A DNA stretch of 64,000 bases from Streptomyces sp. GSL17-111. GTDB taxonomy: Bacteria > Actinomycetota > Actinomycetes > Streptomycetales > Streptomycetaceae. The stretch is from contig NZ_JBAJNS010000001.1 in the NCBI RefSeq assembly GCF_037911585.1, forward strand, positions 5,677,001-5,741,000. Direction: 5' to 3'. This document shows positions 24,816 to 33,409 of this stretch, piece by piece. How positions within the stretch are numbered: position 1 is the first letter of the stretch; each line of letters starts with the position of its first letter. Under the pieces are notes generated by a model that was not told the origin of the DNA, did no database searches, and saw only the letters and a list, made by a program, of their open reading frames with translations. A program made the position numbers and the translations under genes.

Positions 24816-26318
24816 ATGAACACCTTCAGGACGAAGAACGGTTCGGTACAAGGGTTTCGGGCTTCAGCCGAAGTCGTCGCCGTCCTTGGTGTCCCCTATG
24901 CCGCCCCACCGTTCGGCGCCAATCGGTTCCGGGAACCCTTCCCGGCACCGGCGTGGAGTGGGGTGCGGGACTGCACGGTCTTCGGCCCGGTCGCTCCGCA
25001 GTCAGCTGAGCTGCCTGGCGCGCCCGTATGGTCGCCCGACGATGAGGACATCCTCACCGTCAACATATGGACCCCGGCCTCTGAGGGCGGCCGTCTGCCC
25101 GTCCTGGTCTGGATTCACGGCGGTGCCTACACCTTCGGATCCTCAGCCCAACCCGACTTCGACGGAACCGCACTGGCCGGCGCCGGTCTGGTCGTGGTCA
25201 CCCTCAACTACCGGCTCGGCTTCGAAGGTTTCGGCCACGTCCCCGCCGCCGAAGCAACCGCCTACCCGGACAACCGGGGTCTGCTCGACCAGGTCGCGGC
25301 CCTGCGCTGGGTTCGTGAGAACATCGCCGCCTTCGGTGGCGATCCTGGCAATGTCACGGTCGCCGGCCAGTCCTCAGGAGCCGCGTCGGTTGCCTGCCTG
25401 ATGGTGATGGATCGCGCCGACGGTCTGTTCCACCGTGCCATCGCTCACAGCGCCGCCAGCTCTTGTTACACGCGCGAAGTCGCTGCGGCGACCACACGTG
25501 AGATCGCTGCGGCAGCCGGCTGCCCCGCTACACCCGGGGGCCTCACATCCGCGACTCCGCAGGCCCTGGTCATCGCCTCCGACAAGGTGGTCGACGCCTA
25601 CCGGTGTGACCCTGCCTCTGGGTCCCGCCACTACGACCCCGCCCTCTACGCCCCCGTCCTTGACGGTGCTGTACTGCCTGCCGACCCCCTCACGGGGATG
25701 GCATCCGGTGCGACCCGGGACGTGGACCTGCTGGTCTGCCACACCACGGAGGAATACTGGCTGCTCGACGCTGTCGGCAGCAGTGCGAAGGTCACCACCG
25801 ATGAGCAACTGGTTCTCTTCGCCGAAGACTTCCATCTCCCTGACGGCCTGGTGGCAGGCTATCGCGCTGCGATGCCCCACGCCCCGGGGCTCGACGTCTA
25901 CCTCGCCGTTTTCGGGGATCTTCTGTTCGGCGAGTACAGCAACCGACTCGTCGAGCATCACGTCCGAGCGGGCGGCCGGGCGTTCCTGTCGCGTTTTGAT
26001 CGTCGGCGCACCGGCCCGAGCGGGGTGGTGCGGGCCTGGCACTGTGCGGACATCCCCTTCGCCTTCGGCACCCTCGACACCGACTGCCTGGCTTTCCTCA
26101 TCGGCGGCGCACCCACGCCCGCGGACCACGGACTGGCCCGCCGCATGGTGCGCGCGTGGGTTGATTTCGCTGCCATGGGGAATCCTGGCTGGCCGTCGGT
26201 CAATGACGCCCCCGCCGAGCGCAGGATATGGAGCACCGAGGACGCCCCCGCCGACGGCACGGCCACCGCTGTCCGAGCCCTTTGGGCCGAGGTCGACTTT
26301 CCCGTTCTGTGTCCGTGA
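24816..26318 (+). CDS. Type-B carboxylesterase
   Basis: A 500-residue alpha/beta-hydrolase of the carboxylesterase/para-nitrobenzyl esterase family. Visible are the oxyanion region LVWIHGGAYTFGS, the nucleophile elbow VAGQSSGAAS near residue 190 (Ser), a candidate acid in CHTTEEYW and the catalytic His in WHCADIPFAFG near 410. No signal peptide is seen, so it is cytoplasmic. Codon use is less G/C-biased than in neighbouring operons, and the gene lies between an IS30 fossil and a Tn3 fossil, both signs of horizontal acquisition. It hydrolyses esters; the natural substrate is unknown, though a pectin ester or a xenobiotic would suit the setting. Confidence 0.9.
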   Translation: MNTFRTKNGSVQGFRASAEVVAVLGVPYAAPPFGANRFREPFPAPAWSGVRDCTVFGPVAPQSAELPGAPVWSPDDEDILTVNIWTPASEGGRLPVLVWIHGGAYTFGSSAQPDFDGTALAGAGLVVVTLNYRLGFEGFGHVPAAEATAYPDNRGLLDQVAALRWVRENIAAFGGDPGNVTVAGQSSGAASVACLMVMDRADGLFHRAIAHSAASSCYTREVAAATTREIAAAAGCPATPGGLTSATPQALVIASDKVVDAYRCDPASGSRHYDPALYAPVLDGAVLPADPLTGMASGATRDVDLLVCHTTEEYWLLDAVGSSAKVTTDEQLVLFAEDFHLPDGLVAGYRAAMPHAPGLDVYLAVFGDLLFGEYSNRLVEHHVRAGGRAFLSRFDRRRTGPSGVVRAWHCADIPFAFGTLDTDCLAFLIGGAPTPADHGLARRMVRAWVDFAAMGNPGWPSVNDAPAERRIWSTEDAPADGTATAVRALWAEVDFPVLCP

Positions 26319-26337
26319 ATTGGCGAATCACCCCGGC

Positions 26338-26830
26338 ATCTCCAAGTTGGTCCTCCATGCCGTCGCGGTGGGCTTGGTGGATGGTGCCACGCCTGCAGTG
26401 GCACACGCGCTGACGGGCTTGTAGCGCGACTCCTGCACGGTGAGCCGCCGGTTCGTCTGATGGCGGTAGGTGTCGTCGACCGGGTCGACCACGCGCAGCA
26501 GGACGACGGCACGGATCTGGTAGGTGACCAGTTCAGGTTGACCCGTTTGCGGGCCAGGTCCTCCGCCATGCCGTAGGCGCCGGTCTCGACGTCGGCATCG
26601 TGGCCCGCCAGAACCGCTGGTCGTCCAGGTCGCGGAAGCGCGGGCTGAACTTGTAGTCGGGGCGTCGACGGCGTTGAGCCAGGTGATGTCCCGCTTGGAC
26701 CCGAAGTACTTCGGCGAGGGCGCCGCGCTGATCGTGCGGACGGGGACGACGAACCGCAGCCCGCCCACCAGGCGAGCAGGCCCTCGCCCGAGAACTTCGC
26801 GATGGGCACCTCGGCCTACGCGGCGATGGT
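26338..26830 (-). pseudogene. Tn3-family transposase (TnpA) remnant
   Basis: Several minus-strand frames together rebuild parts of a Tn3-type TnpA: PIAKFSGEGLLAW and LRFVVPVRT, then SPKYFGSKRDITWLNAV, then FRDLDDQRFWRA, GAYGMAEDLARKRVNLN, LLRVVDPVDDTY, TNRRLTVQESR and RGTIHQAHRDGMEDQLG. The order is right, but internal blocks are missing and at least three frameshifts separate them, so the gene is inactive. It begins about 20 bases after the esterase stop codon and ends just before the pectate-lyase terminator. Confidence 0.75.
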
Positions 26831-26900
26831 GTCGGCGGCAGGTAGTGCTGCGACGTGCACGAGCCGGGCCCTGACGCGGAGCCCCCGCGACGGCGCACGG

Positions 26901-26943
26901 CCGCGCCGGGTCGGCGGCCTGCGTGGCCGCCGACCCGGCGCGG
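26901..26943 (-). terminator. Terminator of the pectate lyase gene
   Basis: A perfect 19-bp stem with a five-base loop (TGCGT) lies 32-74 bases beyond the stop codon of the leftward pectate lyase gene. It is one of the strongest hairpins in the window and insulates the lyase from the Tn3 fossil. Confidence 0.8.
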
Positions 26944-26974
26944 AAGCGTGCGGGACGGGAAGTGCTCCCCGTGC

Positions 26975-28546
26975 CTACGCGTACGTCTCGTACTCCGCGA
27001 CGCGCGGCGTACCGTCCGCGCTGGTGATCTCGAAACTGATCTTGCGCAGTGTGGTGGAGGGGATGTCGATGACGCCCGCTCCGTTCCCGGTGGCCAGGAC
27101 CTCGCCGCTGTCGTGGTCGAGTACCCGCCAGGAGCCGATGGTTCCCTCGGTCCCCGCCGCCTCGCGGACGTTGATCACGGAGACGGTGGTCGGGCTGCCC
27201 CACTTGATGGAGATGGTCCCGGTGGAGCCCCTCGGCGACCAGTAGGTCGACATGTCGCCGTCACGGACGTTGCCGTAGCTCGTACCGCTCGCCTTGCTCG
27301 AACCGTCCGAACCGGCGTCCAGGCTGAGGTTCGGTCCGCTCGGGTCGGTGGGGTCCGGGTCCGGCGGGTCCGTCGGGTCAGGCGGGTCCGTCGGGTCGGG
27401 CGGGTCGGTGGGGTCCGGCGGGTCGGTCGGGTTGCAGTCGCCGTCCGACTCCAGCAGACCCTTGCCGGCCCCGGCCGTCCGCTGAACGATCTGCGGCACG
27501 CAGTCGGCCGCGTCCAGCGTGTAGGAGTAGGGGATGCTGATGCTGGTGTTGGACCGCGGGTCCGGTCCGGCCGGGTAGTTCTTGTCGCCCTCGTCGGACC
27601 AGGTCACGTTGTCGTAGATGTTGCCCGAGACCTGCCAGTACCCCCGCTCGTTGGTGTAGAAGGTGCCGAGAACGTCCTTGGAGTCCTCGAAGTAGCTGTT
27701 CTCGACCTTCGCCCGGCCGCCCGCACGGGAGTTGATGCCGGACTTGACCAGGCCCGTGTAGTGGTTGTTGTAGATGTGTGAGACGCCGCCGCGCAGCAGC
27801 GGGGTCCTGGAGTCGATCGTCTCGTAGCGGTTGTGGTGGAACGTCACGTAGCCGTTGGAGACGTCGCTCTCGCTGGAGCCGATCAGCCCGCCGCGGCCGG
27901 AGTTCCGCAGGATGCTGTAGGAGAGGGTGACGTACCGCGTGTTGTTCTTCATGTCGAACAGCGCGTCGTAGCCCGCGTCCTCACCGCCGGAGGCCTCCAG
28001 CGTCGTGTGGTCCACCCACACGTTCCGGACGTCCGCCTCCATCCCGATGGCGTCGCCGCCGTTGGACGTGGGGGAGCCGGACTTCTTCACGTTCCGCACG
28101 GTCACGTTGCGGATGATGATGTTGCTCGACTCCCGGATGTGGATGCCCAGCTGGTCGAAGACGGCGCCGTCGCCGACACCGATCAGCGACACGTTGCTGA
28201 TCCCCTTGAGTTCGATCACATCGTCCGCGGTGTCGCAGCTCGGGCCCGAGACCTTCTCGGTGTTCCCGTGGTCGATGGTGCCGTCGACCTCGATGACGAT
28301 CGGGGTGCTGCTGCTCTCCCGCTCGCACAGAGCGCGGTGGATCTCGGTGCCCGTGGTGGCGCGTACGGTCCGCCCGCCCTCGCCACCGGTGGTGCCGCCG
28401 TTCTGCGAGGCGAACCCGGTGGCGGTTCCGCTTGTGGTGGTCTCCTGAGAGGCGGCCACCTGCGTCGTGGACAGCGCCACTCCGGTCGCCGCCGTTGCTA
28501 TGGCGAGCGCTGCGGTACTGCACCGCATGACTAGGGAACGTTTCAC
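26975..28546 (-). CDS. Secreted pectate lyase, family PL1, with C-terminal discoidin-like module
   Basis: A 523-residue exported enzyme. A Sec signal peptide (about residues 1-33) is followed by a parallel beta-helix catalytic domain (about 50-370) with VWVDHTTLE, calcium-site acids in GGEDAGYDALFD, and the catalytic SRTPLLRG (RxPxxR signature). A Pro/Asp/Thr repeat linker (about 372-404) joins a C-terminal beta-sandwich resembling F5/8-type carbohydrate-binding modules. It cleaves polygalacturonate by beta-elimination and so feeds uronates to the catabolic operons nearby. It is transcribed alone; a palindrome lies 211 bases upstream of the start. Confidence 0.92.
   Translation of the reverse strand: MKRSLVMRCSTAALAIATAATGVALSTTQVAASQETTTSGTATGFASQNGGTTGGEGGRTVRATTGTEIHRALCERESSSTPIVIEVDGTIDHGNTEKVSGPSCDTADDVIELKGISNVSLIGVGDGAVFDQLGIHIRESSNIIIRNVTVRNVKKSGSPTSNGGDAIGMEADVRNVWVDHTTLEASGGEDAGYDALFDMKNNTRYVTLSYSILRNSGRGGLIGSSESDVSNGYVTFHHNRYETIDSRTPLLRGGVSHIYNNHYTGLVKSGINSRAGGRAKVENSYFEDSKDVLGTFYTNERGYWQVSGNIYDNVTWSDEGDKNYPAGPDPRSNTSISIPYSYTLDAADCVPQIVQRTAGAGKGLLESDGDCNPTDPPDPTDPPDPTDPPDPTDPPDPDPTDPSGPNLSLDAGSDGSSKASGTSYGNVRDGDMSTYWSPRGSTGTISIKWGSPTTVSVINVREAAGTEGTIGSWRVLDHDSGEVLATGNGAGVIDIPSTTLRKISFEITSADGTPRVAEYETYA
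27336..27432 (-). repeat. Tandem repeat encoding the pectate lyase linker
   Basis: About five degenerate copies of an 18-base unit encode the hexapeptide repeat Pro-Pro-Asp-Pro-Thr-Asp. Such repeats change copy number by slippage and set the distance between the catalytic and binding modules. Confidence 0.8.
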
Positions 28547-29000
28547 GCTGTTCTCCCTTCTGGTCGTTGCCCGTCGGGACGGCTGTCCCGACCTGTCGCC
28601 GTACCGTGCCCCTCAGCGCGCTATTGGCGTGATCATGTCATGCCTGGATCGCTGTGCCCACCTTGGAATGCTGAAGGTGGGCGCCCGCCGTGACTCGCCC
28701 GCAGAGGACGGGTCCTTGGTCGCGGGTGGCGGGTAAGGGGAGTGGGACGCCGGAAAGAAAGCGCTTTCCAGTGCTGCGAAGATAGAACCGCTCCGACGGG
28801 CTGGCAAGGCACCGTGCCGAGAAAATCTCCGTTCAGCACCGCAAATTCTGCAACCGTCGATGGCGGGCACGTCCGGCGTCTCGAACGGGCCGGGCGGTGC
28901 TCGCTCAGGGTTCCGCCTGCGCCGACGCGCAGGTTCGAGTGCCACGCCGGCCCGGTGAAGGCTGTGTGCCCGGGGCCGGCCGGTCAGCCCGAGGCGGGGC
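28547..29000. promoter_or_regulatory. Pectate lyase upstream region with LacI-type palindrome at 28757-28768
   Basis: This 454-base interval holds no convincing gene. GAAAGCGCTTTC at 28757-28768 is a perfect 12-base palindrome whose core AAGCGCTT also forms the centre of the palindrome next to the LacI gene at 30.08 kb. At 28849-28856 there is a TGCAACCG half-site like the operators at 13.8 kb. The DNA between 28750 and 28860 is less GC-rich than the surroundings, as expected for a promoter. Control of the lyase by one or both LacI proteins is inferred. Confidence 0.6.
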
Positions 29001-30065
29001 TCAGGCGGGGCTTTCGGGCGGCGGGCCGCAGCTGTCGCGCACCACCAGTTCGGGCGGCGGGAGAGGGGCCGGCTCCTGGTCGAGGACGAGCCGGACCGCG
29101 TGCCCACCGGCCGCCTCCAGCGGCAGCCGGACCGTCGTGAGCGACGGGCACAGGTCGGCGGCGAAGGGGACGTCGTCGAAGCCGACGACCGAGAGGTCGG
29201 TCGGCACCGCCCGCCCGAGGTCCCGCGCGGCGGCGAGGACCCCGGCGGCCATGACGTCGCTGAGCACCAGAGCCGCCGAGACCGTCGGCCGCCTCAGGAG
29301 CATCTCCCGGGCGGCCTCGCGCGCGCCGCCACGGGTGAAGTCGGTGTGCACCACCCGGGTGTCGGGCAGCGCACCGCCGAGGGCGGCCAGTTCGGCGCGG
29401 ATGCCGGCCAGCCGGTCGTGCACGGTCAGCAGCTCCCCGGGGCCCGCGACGACGGCCAGGTCGCGATGGCCCAGGTCCCACAGGTGCCGCACGGCCCGGG
29501 CCGCGCCGGAGCGGTGGTCGAGACCGACCTGCGCCGCGGCCGGTACGGACCGCCTGCTCACGCAGACGATCCGGCCGCCCGCCTCCGTGAACGCGGCCGC
29601 CTCCGTGTCGAGTTGACGGGCGAGCTCGGGATCCGCCGTGCCGCTTCCGGCGAGGATCACGGCACGCGCCCGCTGGGCGCGCAGGGTGCGGACGTAGGTC
29701 AGCTCCAGCTCCGGATCGCGGAAGGTGGCGGCGATCATCACCATCAGTCCGTCCTTGCGCGCCGCCCGCATGGCCCCGGCCGCCAGCGCGGAGAAGTACG
29801 GGTCGGCCACGTCGTGGACGACCAGGCCGACCACGGAGGTCCGGGCCCGGGCCAGCGCCTGGGCGGGTGCGTTGGAGACGTACCGCAGGGCGCGGGCCGA
29901 GGCCTCCACCCGGCGCCGCAGGTCCTCCCCGACCTTGCGGTTACCTCCGTGCAGCACGCGGGAGGCCGTCGCGATGGAGACACCGGCGTGCTCCGCGACG
30001 CGCTGCAGGGTGGGGCCCCCGCTGCTCGCCCGTGCCGCACGCGTGGTTGACCGCTTGTCTGCCAT
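29001..30065 (-). CDS. LacI family transcriptional regulator
   Basis: A 354-residue LacI/GalR repressor. The DNA-binding region is TLQRVAEHAGVSIATASRVL (about residues 19-38) with the hinge segment ALRYVSNAPAQALA, followed by a two-lobed sensor domain. Its start is 19 bases from a perfect 14-base palindrome that also precedes the divergent oxidoreductase operon. The shared palindrome core upstream of the pectate lyase suggests that this protein controls pectin attack and the DUF993 operon together. Confidence 0.92.
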   Translation of the reverse strand: MADKRSTTRAARASSGGPTLQRVAEHAGVSIATASRVLHGGNRKVGEDLRRRVEASARALRYVSNAPAQALARARTSVVGLVVHDVADPYFSALAAGAMRAARKDGLMVMIAATFRDPELELTYVRTLRAQRARAVILAGSGTADPELARQLDTEAAAFTEAGGRIVCVSRRSVPAAAQVGLDHRSGAARAVRHLWDLGHRDLAVVAGPGELLTVHDRLAGIRAELAALGGALPDTRVVHTDFTRGGAREAAREMLLRRPTVSAALVLSDVMAAGVLAAARDLGRAVPTDLSVVGFDDVPFAADLCPSLTTVRLPLEAAGGHAVRLVLDQEPAPLPPPELVVRDSCGPPPESPA

Positions 30066-30083
30066 CTCCGTAACCTATCGCTT

Positions 30084-30097
30084 GGTAAGCGCTTACC
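30084..30097. promoter_or_regulatory. LacI operator between lacI and the oxidoreductase operon
   Basis: GGTAAGCGCTTACC is a perfect 14-base palindrome with the central CG typical of LacI-family sites. It lies in the 68-base interval between divergent genes and must overlap both promoters. The local LacI is the obvious ligand, though binding is not shown. Confidence 0.8.
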
Positions 30098-30133
30098 GTT
30101 TGCCTGAACCGCTTCTGAGCAAGGGAGACCGCC

Positions 30134-31285
30134 ATGACCCGCAGAACCGTCGGTATCCTCATGAACGGCGTCACCGGGCGCATGGGCTACCGCCAGCATC
30201 TGGTGCGCTCCCTGCTCGCCCTGCGCGACGAGGGTGGTCTGACCCTGCCGGACGGCACCGTGGTGTGGCCGGAACCGTTCCTCGTCGGCCGCGACGCCGG
30301 CAAGCTGCGCGCGATCGCGGAACGCCACGGCATCGAGCGCTGGAGCACCGACCTCGACACCGCACTGTCGGACCCCGGCACCGAGATCTACTTCGACGCC
30401 CAGATCACCCAGGCCCGCCAGGCCGCGATCAAGGCGGCGATCGCAGCGGGGCGGCACGTCTACACCGAGAAGCCGACCAGCGACTCGCTCGACGGGGCAC
30501 TGGAGCTGGCCCGGCTCGCGCAGGAGGCGGGGATCAAGGCCGGAGTCGTCCAGGACAAGCTGTTCCTGCCGGGCCTGCTCAAGCTCAAGCGGCTGGTGGA
30601 CGGCGGCTTCTTCGGCCGCGTCCTGTCGGTGCGCGGAGAGTTCGGCTACTGGGTCTTCGAGGGCGACTGGCAGAACGCGCAACGGCCCTCGTGGAACTAC
30701 CGGGCCGAGGACGGCGGCGGCATGATCCTGGACATGTTCCCGCACTGGCAGTACGTGCTGGAGCACATCATCGCGCCGATCACCTCCGTCTACGCCCACG
30801 CGGCCACCCACATCCCCGAGCGGGTCGACGAGCAGGGCCGCACCTACCCCGCCACGGCGGACGACGCCGCCTACGGCGTCTTCGAGCTGGAGGGCGGCGT
30901 CGTCGCGCAGATCAACTCCTCCTGGGCCGTGCGCGTCGACCGCGACGAACTCGTGGAGTTCCAGGTCGACGGGACGCACGGAAGCGCGGTGGCCGGGCTG
31001 CGCGGCTGCCGTGTCCAGCACCGCAGCGCCACTCCGAAGCCGACCTGGAACCCCGACCTGCCGGTCACGGAGGGCTTCCGGGACCAGTGGCAGACGGTGC
31101 CGGACAACGCCGCTTTCGACAACGGGTTCAAGGAGCAGTGGGCCCGCTTCCTGGCCCACGTCGTCGCCGACGAGCCCTTCCCGCACACCCTGCTCGCCGG
31201 TGCCCGGGGCGTCCAACTGGCCACGTTGGGGCTCGAGTCCGCGCGGGAAGGCCGACGGCTGCCCGTGCCCGCGCTCACCCTGTGA
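30134..31285 (+). CDS. Gfo/Idh/MocA family oxidoreductase
   Basis: A 383-residue NAD(P)-dependent oxidoreductase. The dinucleotide motif is GILMNGVTGRMGYR at the N-terminus, the EKP motif is in VYTEKPTSDS near residue 113, and the C-terminal domain contains GYWVFEGDW and DGGGMILDMFPHW. It is the first gene of a three-gene operon with DUF993 and a sugar-phosphate isomerase-like protein, controlled by the divergent LacI. Family members oxidise a hydroxyl of a sugar or inositol, often at C3; here that would start catabolism of an unidentified glycoside or cyclitol. Confidence 0.9.
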   Translation: MTRRTVGILMNGVTGRMGYRQHLVRSLLALRDEGGLTLPDGTVVWPEPFLVGRDAGKLRAIAERHGIERWSTDLDTALSDPGTEIYFDAQITQARQAAIKAAIAAGRHVYTEKPTSDSLDGALELARLAQEAGIKAGVVQDKLFLPGLLKLKRLVDGGFFGRVLSVRGEFGYWVFEGDWQNAQRPSWNYRAEDGGGMILDMFPHWQYVLEHIIAPITSVYAHAATHIPERVDEQGRTYPATADDAAYGVFELEGGVVAQINSSWAVRVDRDELVEFQVDGTHGSAVAGLRGCRVQHRSATPKPTWNPDLPVTEGFRDQWQTVPDNAAFDNGFKEQWARFLAHVVADEPFPHTLLAGARGVQLATLGLESAREGRRLPVPALTL

Positions 31286-31342
31286 AGCCGTCGGCCCCCG
31301 CCGTTCCCGATCCCCGCGCCCCCGCCGCACGAAAGGTGCCCC

Positions 31343-32509
31343 ATGCCCGGTGACCTGACCCTGCCCCTTCCCTCGGGCCCGGCCCGCTACCGCGTCCCCG
31401 ACCCGCCCGCCTGGTCGGCGGCGACGCCGACGCCCGCACCCCGCAGCCGGACGGCCTTCGCGGCCGCCCACGTCGTCGCCGACCCGGGGCACGAGCACCG
31501 GCCGGGCGCGCCCGCGCACGTCGACTGGGAGGCGACGCTGGCCTTCCGCCACCACCTGTGGTCGCTGGGCCTCGGGGTGGCGGACGCGATGGACACCGCC
31601 CAGCGCGGCGCCGGCCTGGACTGGGCGGGGGCACGGGAGCTGATCGCCCGCTCCGGGGCGGAGGCGGCGGCGGTCGGCGGCCGACTCGCCTGCGGCGCGG
31701 GCACGGACCACCTGCCGCAGGGCCGACACGGCCTGGGCGCGATCCGCGCTGCCTACGAGGAGCAGGTGGCGGTCGTCGAGGAGGCCGGGGCCCAGGTCGT
31801 CCTGATGGCCAGTCGGGCCCTCGCCGGTGCCGCGAACGGGCCCGAGGAGTACGCCGAGGTCTACGGCGGCATTCTGGCCCAGACCCGCGATCCGGTCATC
31901 CTGCACTGGCTCGGGACCCCCTTCGACCCGGCACTGGCGGGCTACTGGGGATCACCGGACCTGGACGAGGCCACCGACCACGTCGTCCGCCTCATCCACG
32001 ACCACGCCCCCGCGATCGACGGGATCAAGGTGTCCCTGCTGGACGCCGGGCGCGAGGTCGCTCTGCGCGGGCGGCTGCCGGACGGCGTCCGCCTCTACAC
32101 CGGCGACGACTTCCACTACCCGGAACTGATCCTGGGCGACGACGACGGGTTCAGCCACGCGCTGCTGGGTGTCTTCGACCCGCTCGCCCGGCACGCGGCC
32201 GTGGCGCTGCACGCGCTGGACGAGGGACGGACGGACGCCTACCGGTCCGTGCTGGAGCCCACGGTTCCGCTGGCCCGTCACCTGTTCGCCGCCCCGACGT
32301 ACCACTACAAGACCGGCGTCGTCTTCCTGGCGTACCTGGCCGGGCACCAGAGCCACTTCACCCTGCTCGGCGGGGCGGAGGAGCACCGTTCGGTCGCGCA
32401 CCTGGCCGAACTGTTCCGGCTCGCCGCCGAAGCCGGGGCGCTGCCCGACCCGGAGCTGGCGACCGAACGGATGCGCGCGTTCCTCGCGGAGCGGGGGTAC
32501 CCGTGCTGA
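31343..32509 (+). CDS. DUF993 family protein (DHDPS-like TIM barrel)
   Basis: A 388-residue cytoplasmic protein matching the DUF993 family: DWEATLAFRHHLWSLGLGVADAMDTAQRG at about residues 55-83 (only the ends matter: DWEATLAF and DAMDTAQRG), AYEEQVAVVEEAGAQVVLM, ILHWLGTPFDPAL and IDGIKVSLLD. The last segment has a Lys where dihydrodipicolinate-synthase-type enzymes form a Schiff base, so an aldolase or dehydratase role on a keto-sugar is plausible. The preceding oxidoreductase could make that keto-sugar. No function is established for the family. Confidence 0.85.
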   Translation: MPGDLTLPLPSGPARYRVPDPPAWSAATPTPAPRSRTAFAAAHVVADPGHEHRPGAPAHVDWEATLAFRHHLWSLGLGVADAMDTAQRGAGLDWAGARELIARSGAEAAAVGGRLACGAGTDHLPQGRHGLGAIRAAYEEQVAVVEEAGAQVVLMASRALAGAANGPEEYAEVYGGILAQTRDPVILHWLGTPFDPALAGYWGSPDLDEATDHVVRLIHDHAPAIDGIKVSLLDAGREVALRGRLPDGVRLYTGDDFHYPELILGDDDGFSHALLGVFDPLARHAAVALHALDEGRTDAYRSVLEPTVPLARHLFAAPTYHYKTGVVFLAYLAGHQSHFTLLGGAEEHRSVAHLAELFRLAAEAGALPDPELATERMRAFLAERGYPC

Positions 32510-33366
32510 CGCGGCCGGGCCCGGGCCTGGAGCGGCTGTCGCTCAACACGGCGACGACCAAGCGCTGGACGCTGCCCGAGGCGGTCGCCGGATGCGTCCG
32601 CGCCGGTGTCCCGGGGATCGGCCTCTGGCGGGACCGCGTCGCGGAGACGGGCGCCACGCGCGCGGCCCGGCTCGTGCGGGACGCCGGGCTGACCGTCACC
32701 AGTCTCTGCCGGGGAGGCTTCCTGACGGCCCCCGACGCGGCGGGGCGGGCCGCCGCGCGGGAGGACAACCGGCGCGCGGTGGAGGAGGCCGCGACCCTGG
32801 GCACCGGCGTCCTGGTCCTGGTGTGCGGAGGCCTGCCGGAGGGCAGCCGCGACCTGCCGGGAGCACGGCGGCGGATCACCGACGAGATCGCGGACCTCGA
32901 ACCCTGGGCCCGGCAGCACGGGGTGCGACTGGCCATCGAGCCGCTGCACCCGATGTTCTGCGCGGACCGTGCCGCCGTGTCCACGCTGGCGCAGGCGCTC
33001 GACATCGCCGAGCGGTGCGGGGAGAGCGTCGGGGTCGTCGTGGACACCTACCACGTCTGGTGGGATCCGCGGGTGGAGACGGAGATCGCCAGGGCGGGGG
33101 CCACGGAGCGCCTCCTGGCCTTCCAGATCAGCGACTGGACGGTGCCTCTCCCGGCCGGGGTGCTCCTGGGCCGCGCGCACGTGGGGGACGGCTGCGTCGA
33201 CGTGCGCCGGCTCGCGCGGGCCGTCGAGGCGGCGGGCTACACGGGGTTCACCGAGGTGGAGATCTTCAACGAGGCGGTCTGGGAGGCGCCGGGGGAGGAG
33301 ACGCTCGCCACCGTCGTCGACCGCTACCGTCGGCACCTGGGCGGGGCGACGGAGCGCTCCGGGTGA
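32503..33366 (+). CDS. Sugar phosphate isomerase/epimerase family protein (AP endonuclease 2 fold)
   Basis: A 287-residue TIM-barrel protein of the xylose-isomerase-like/AP_endonuc_2 family. Metal-ligand regions are LAIEPLHPMF (Glu), GVVVDTYHVWWDP (Asp, His), FQISDW and FTEVEIFNE (Glu). The GTG start overlaps the DUF993 stop by seven bases. Members with an oxidoreductase partner include inosose isomerases/dehydratases and 3-ketoglycoside-cleaving enzymes, so it may epimerise or cleave the oxidised product. It ends the operon and converges with the EspR-like gene. Confidence 0.87.
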   Translation: MLTRPGPGLERLSLNTATTKRWTLPEAVAGCVRAGVPGIGLWRDRVAETGATRAARLVRDAGLTVTSLCRGGFLTAPDAAGRAAAREDNRRAVEEAATLGTGVLVLVCGGLPEGSRDLPGARRRITDEIADLEPWARQHGVRLAIEPLHPMFCADRAAVSTLAQALDIAERCGESVGVVVDTYHVWWDPRVETEIARAGATERLLAFQISDWTVPLPAGVLLGRAHVGDGCVDVRRLARAVEAAGYTGFTEVEIFNEAVWEAPGEETLATVVDRYRRHLGGATERSG

Positions 33367-33409
33367 ACGGCGGCCGCGCCCCGTTCCGTTCGCGGCCTGC
33401 CCGGTGGCG

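Noticed and set aside
27336..27432. Regular repeats that might suggest a CRISPR array
   Set aside because: The units are contiguous, lack spacers and encode a peptide linker in frame with the pectate lyase.
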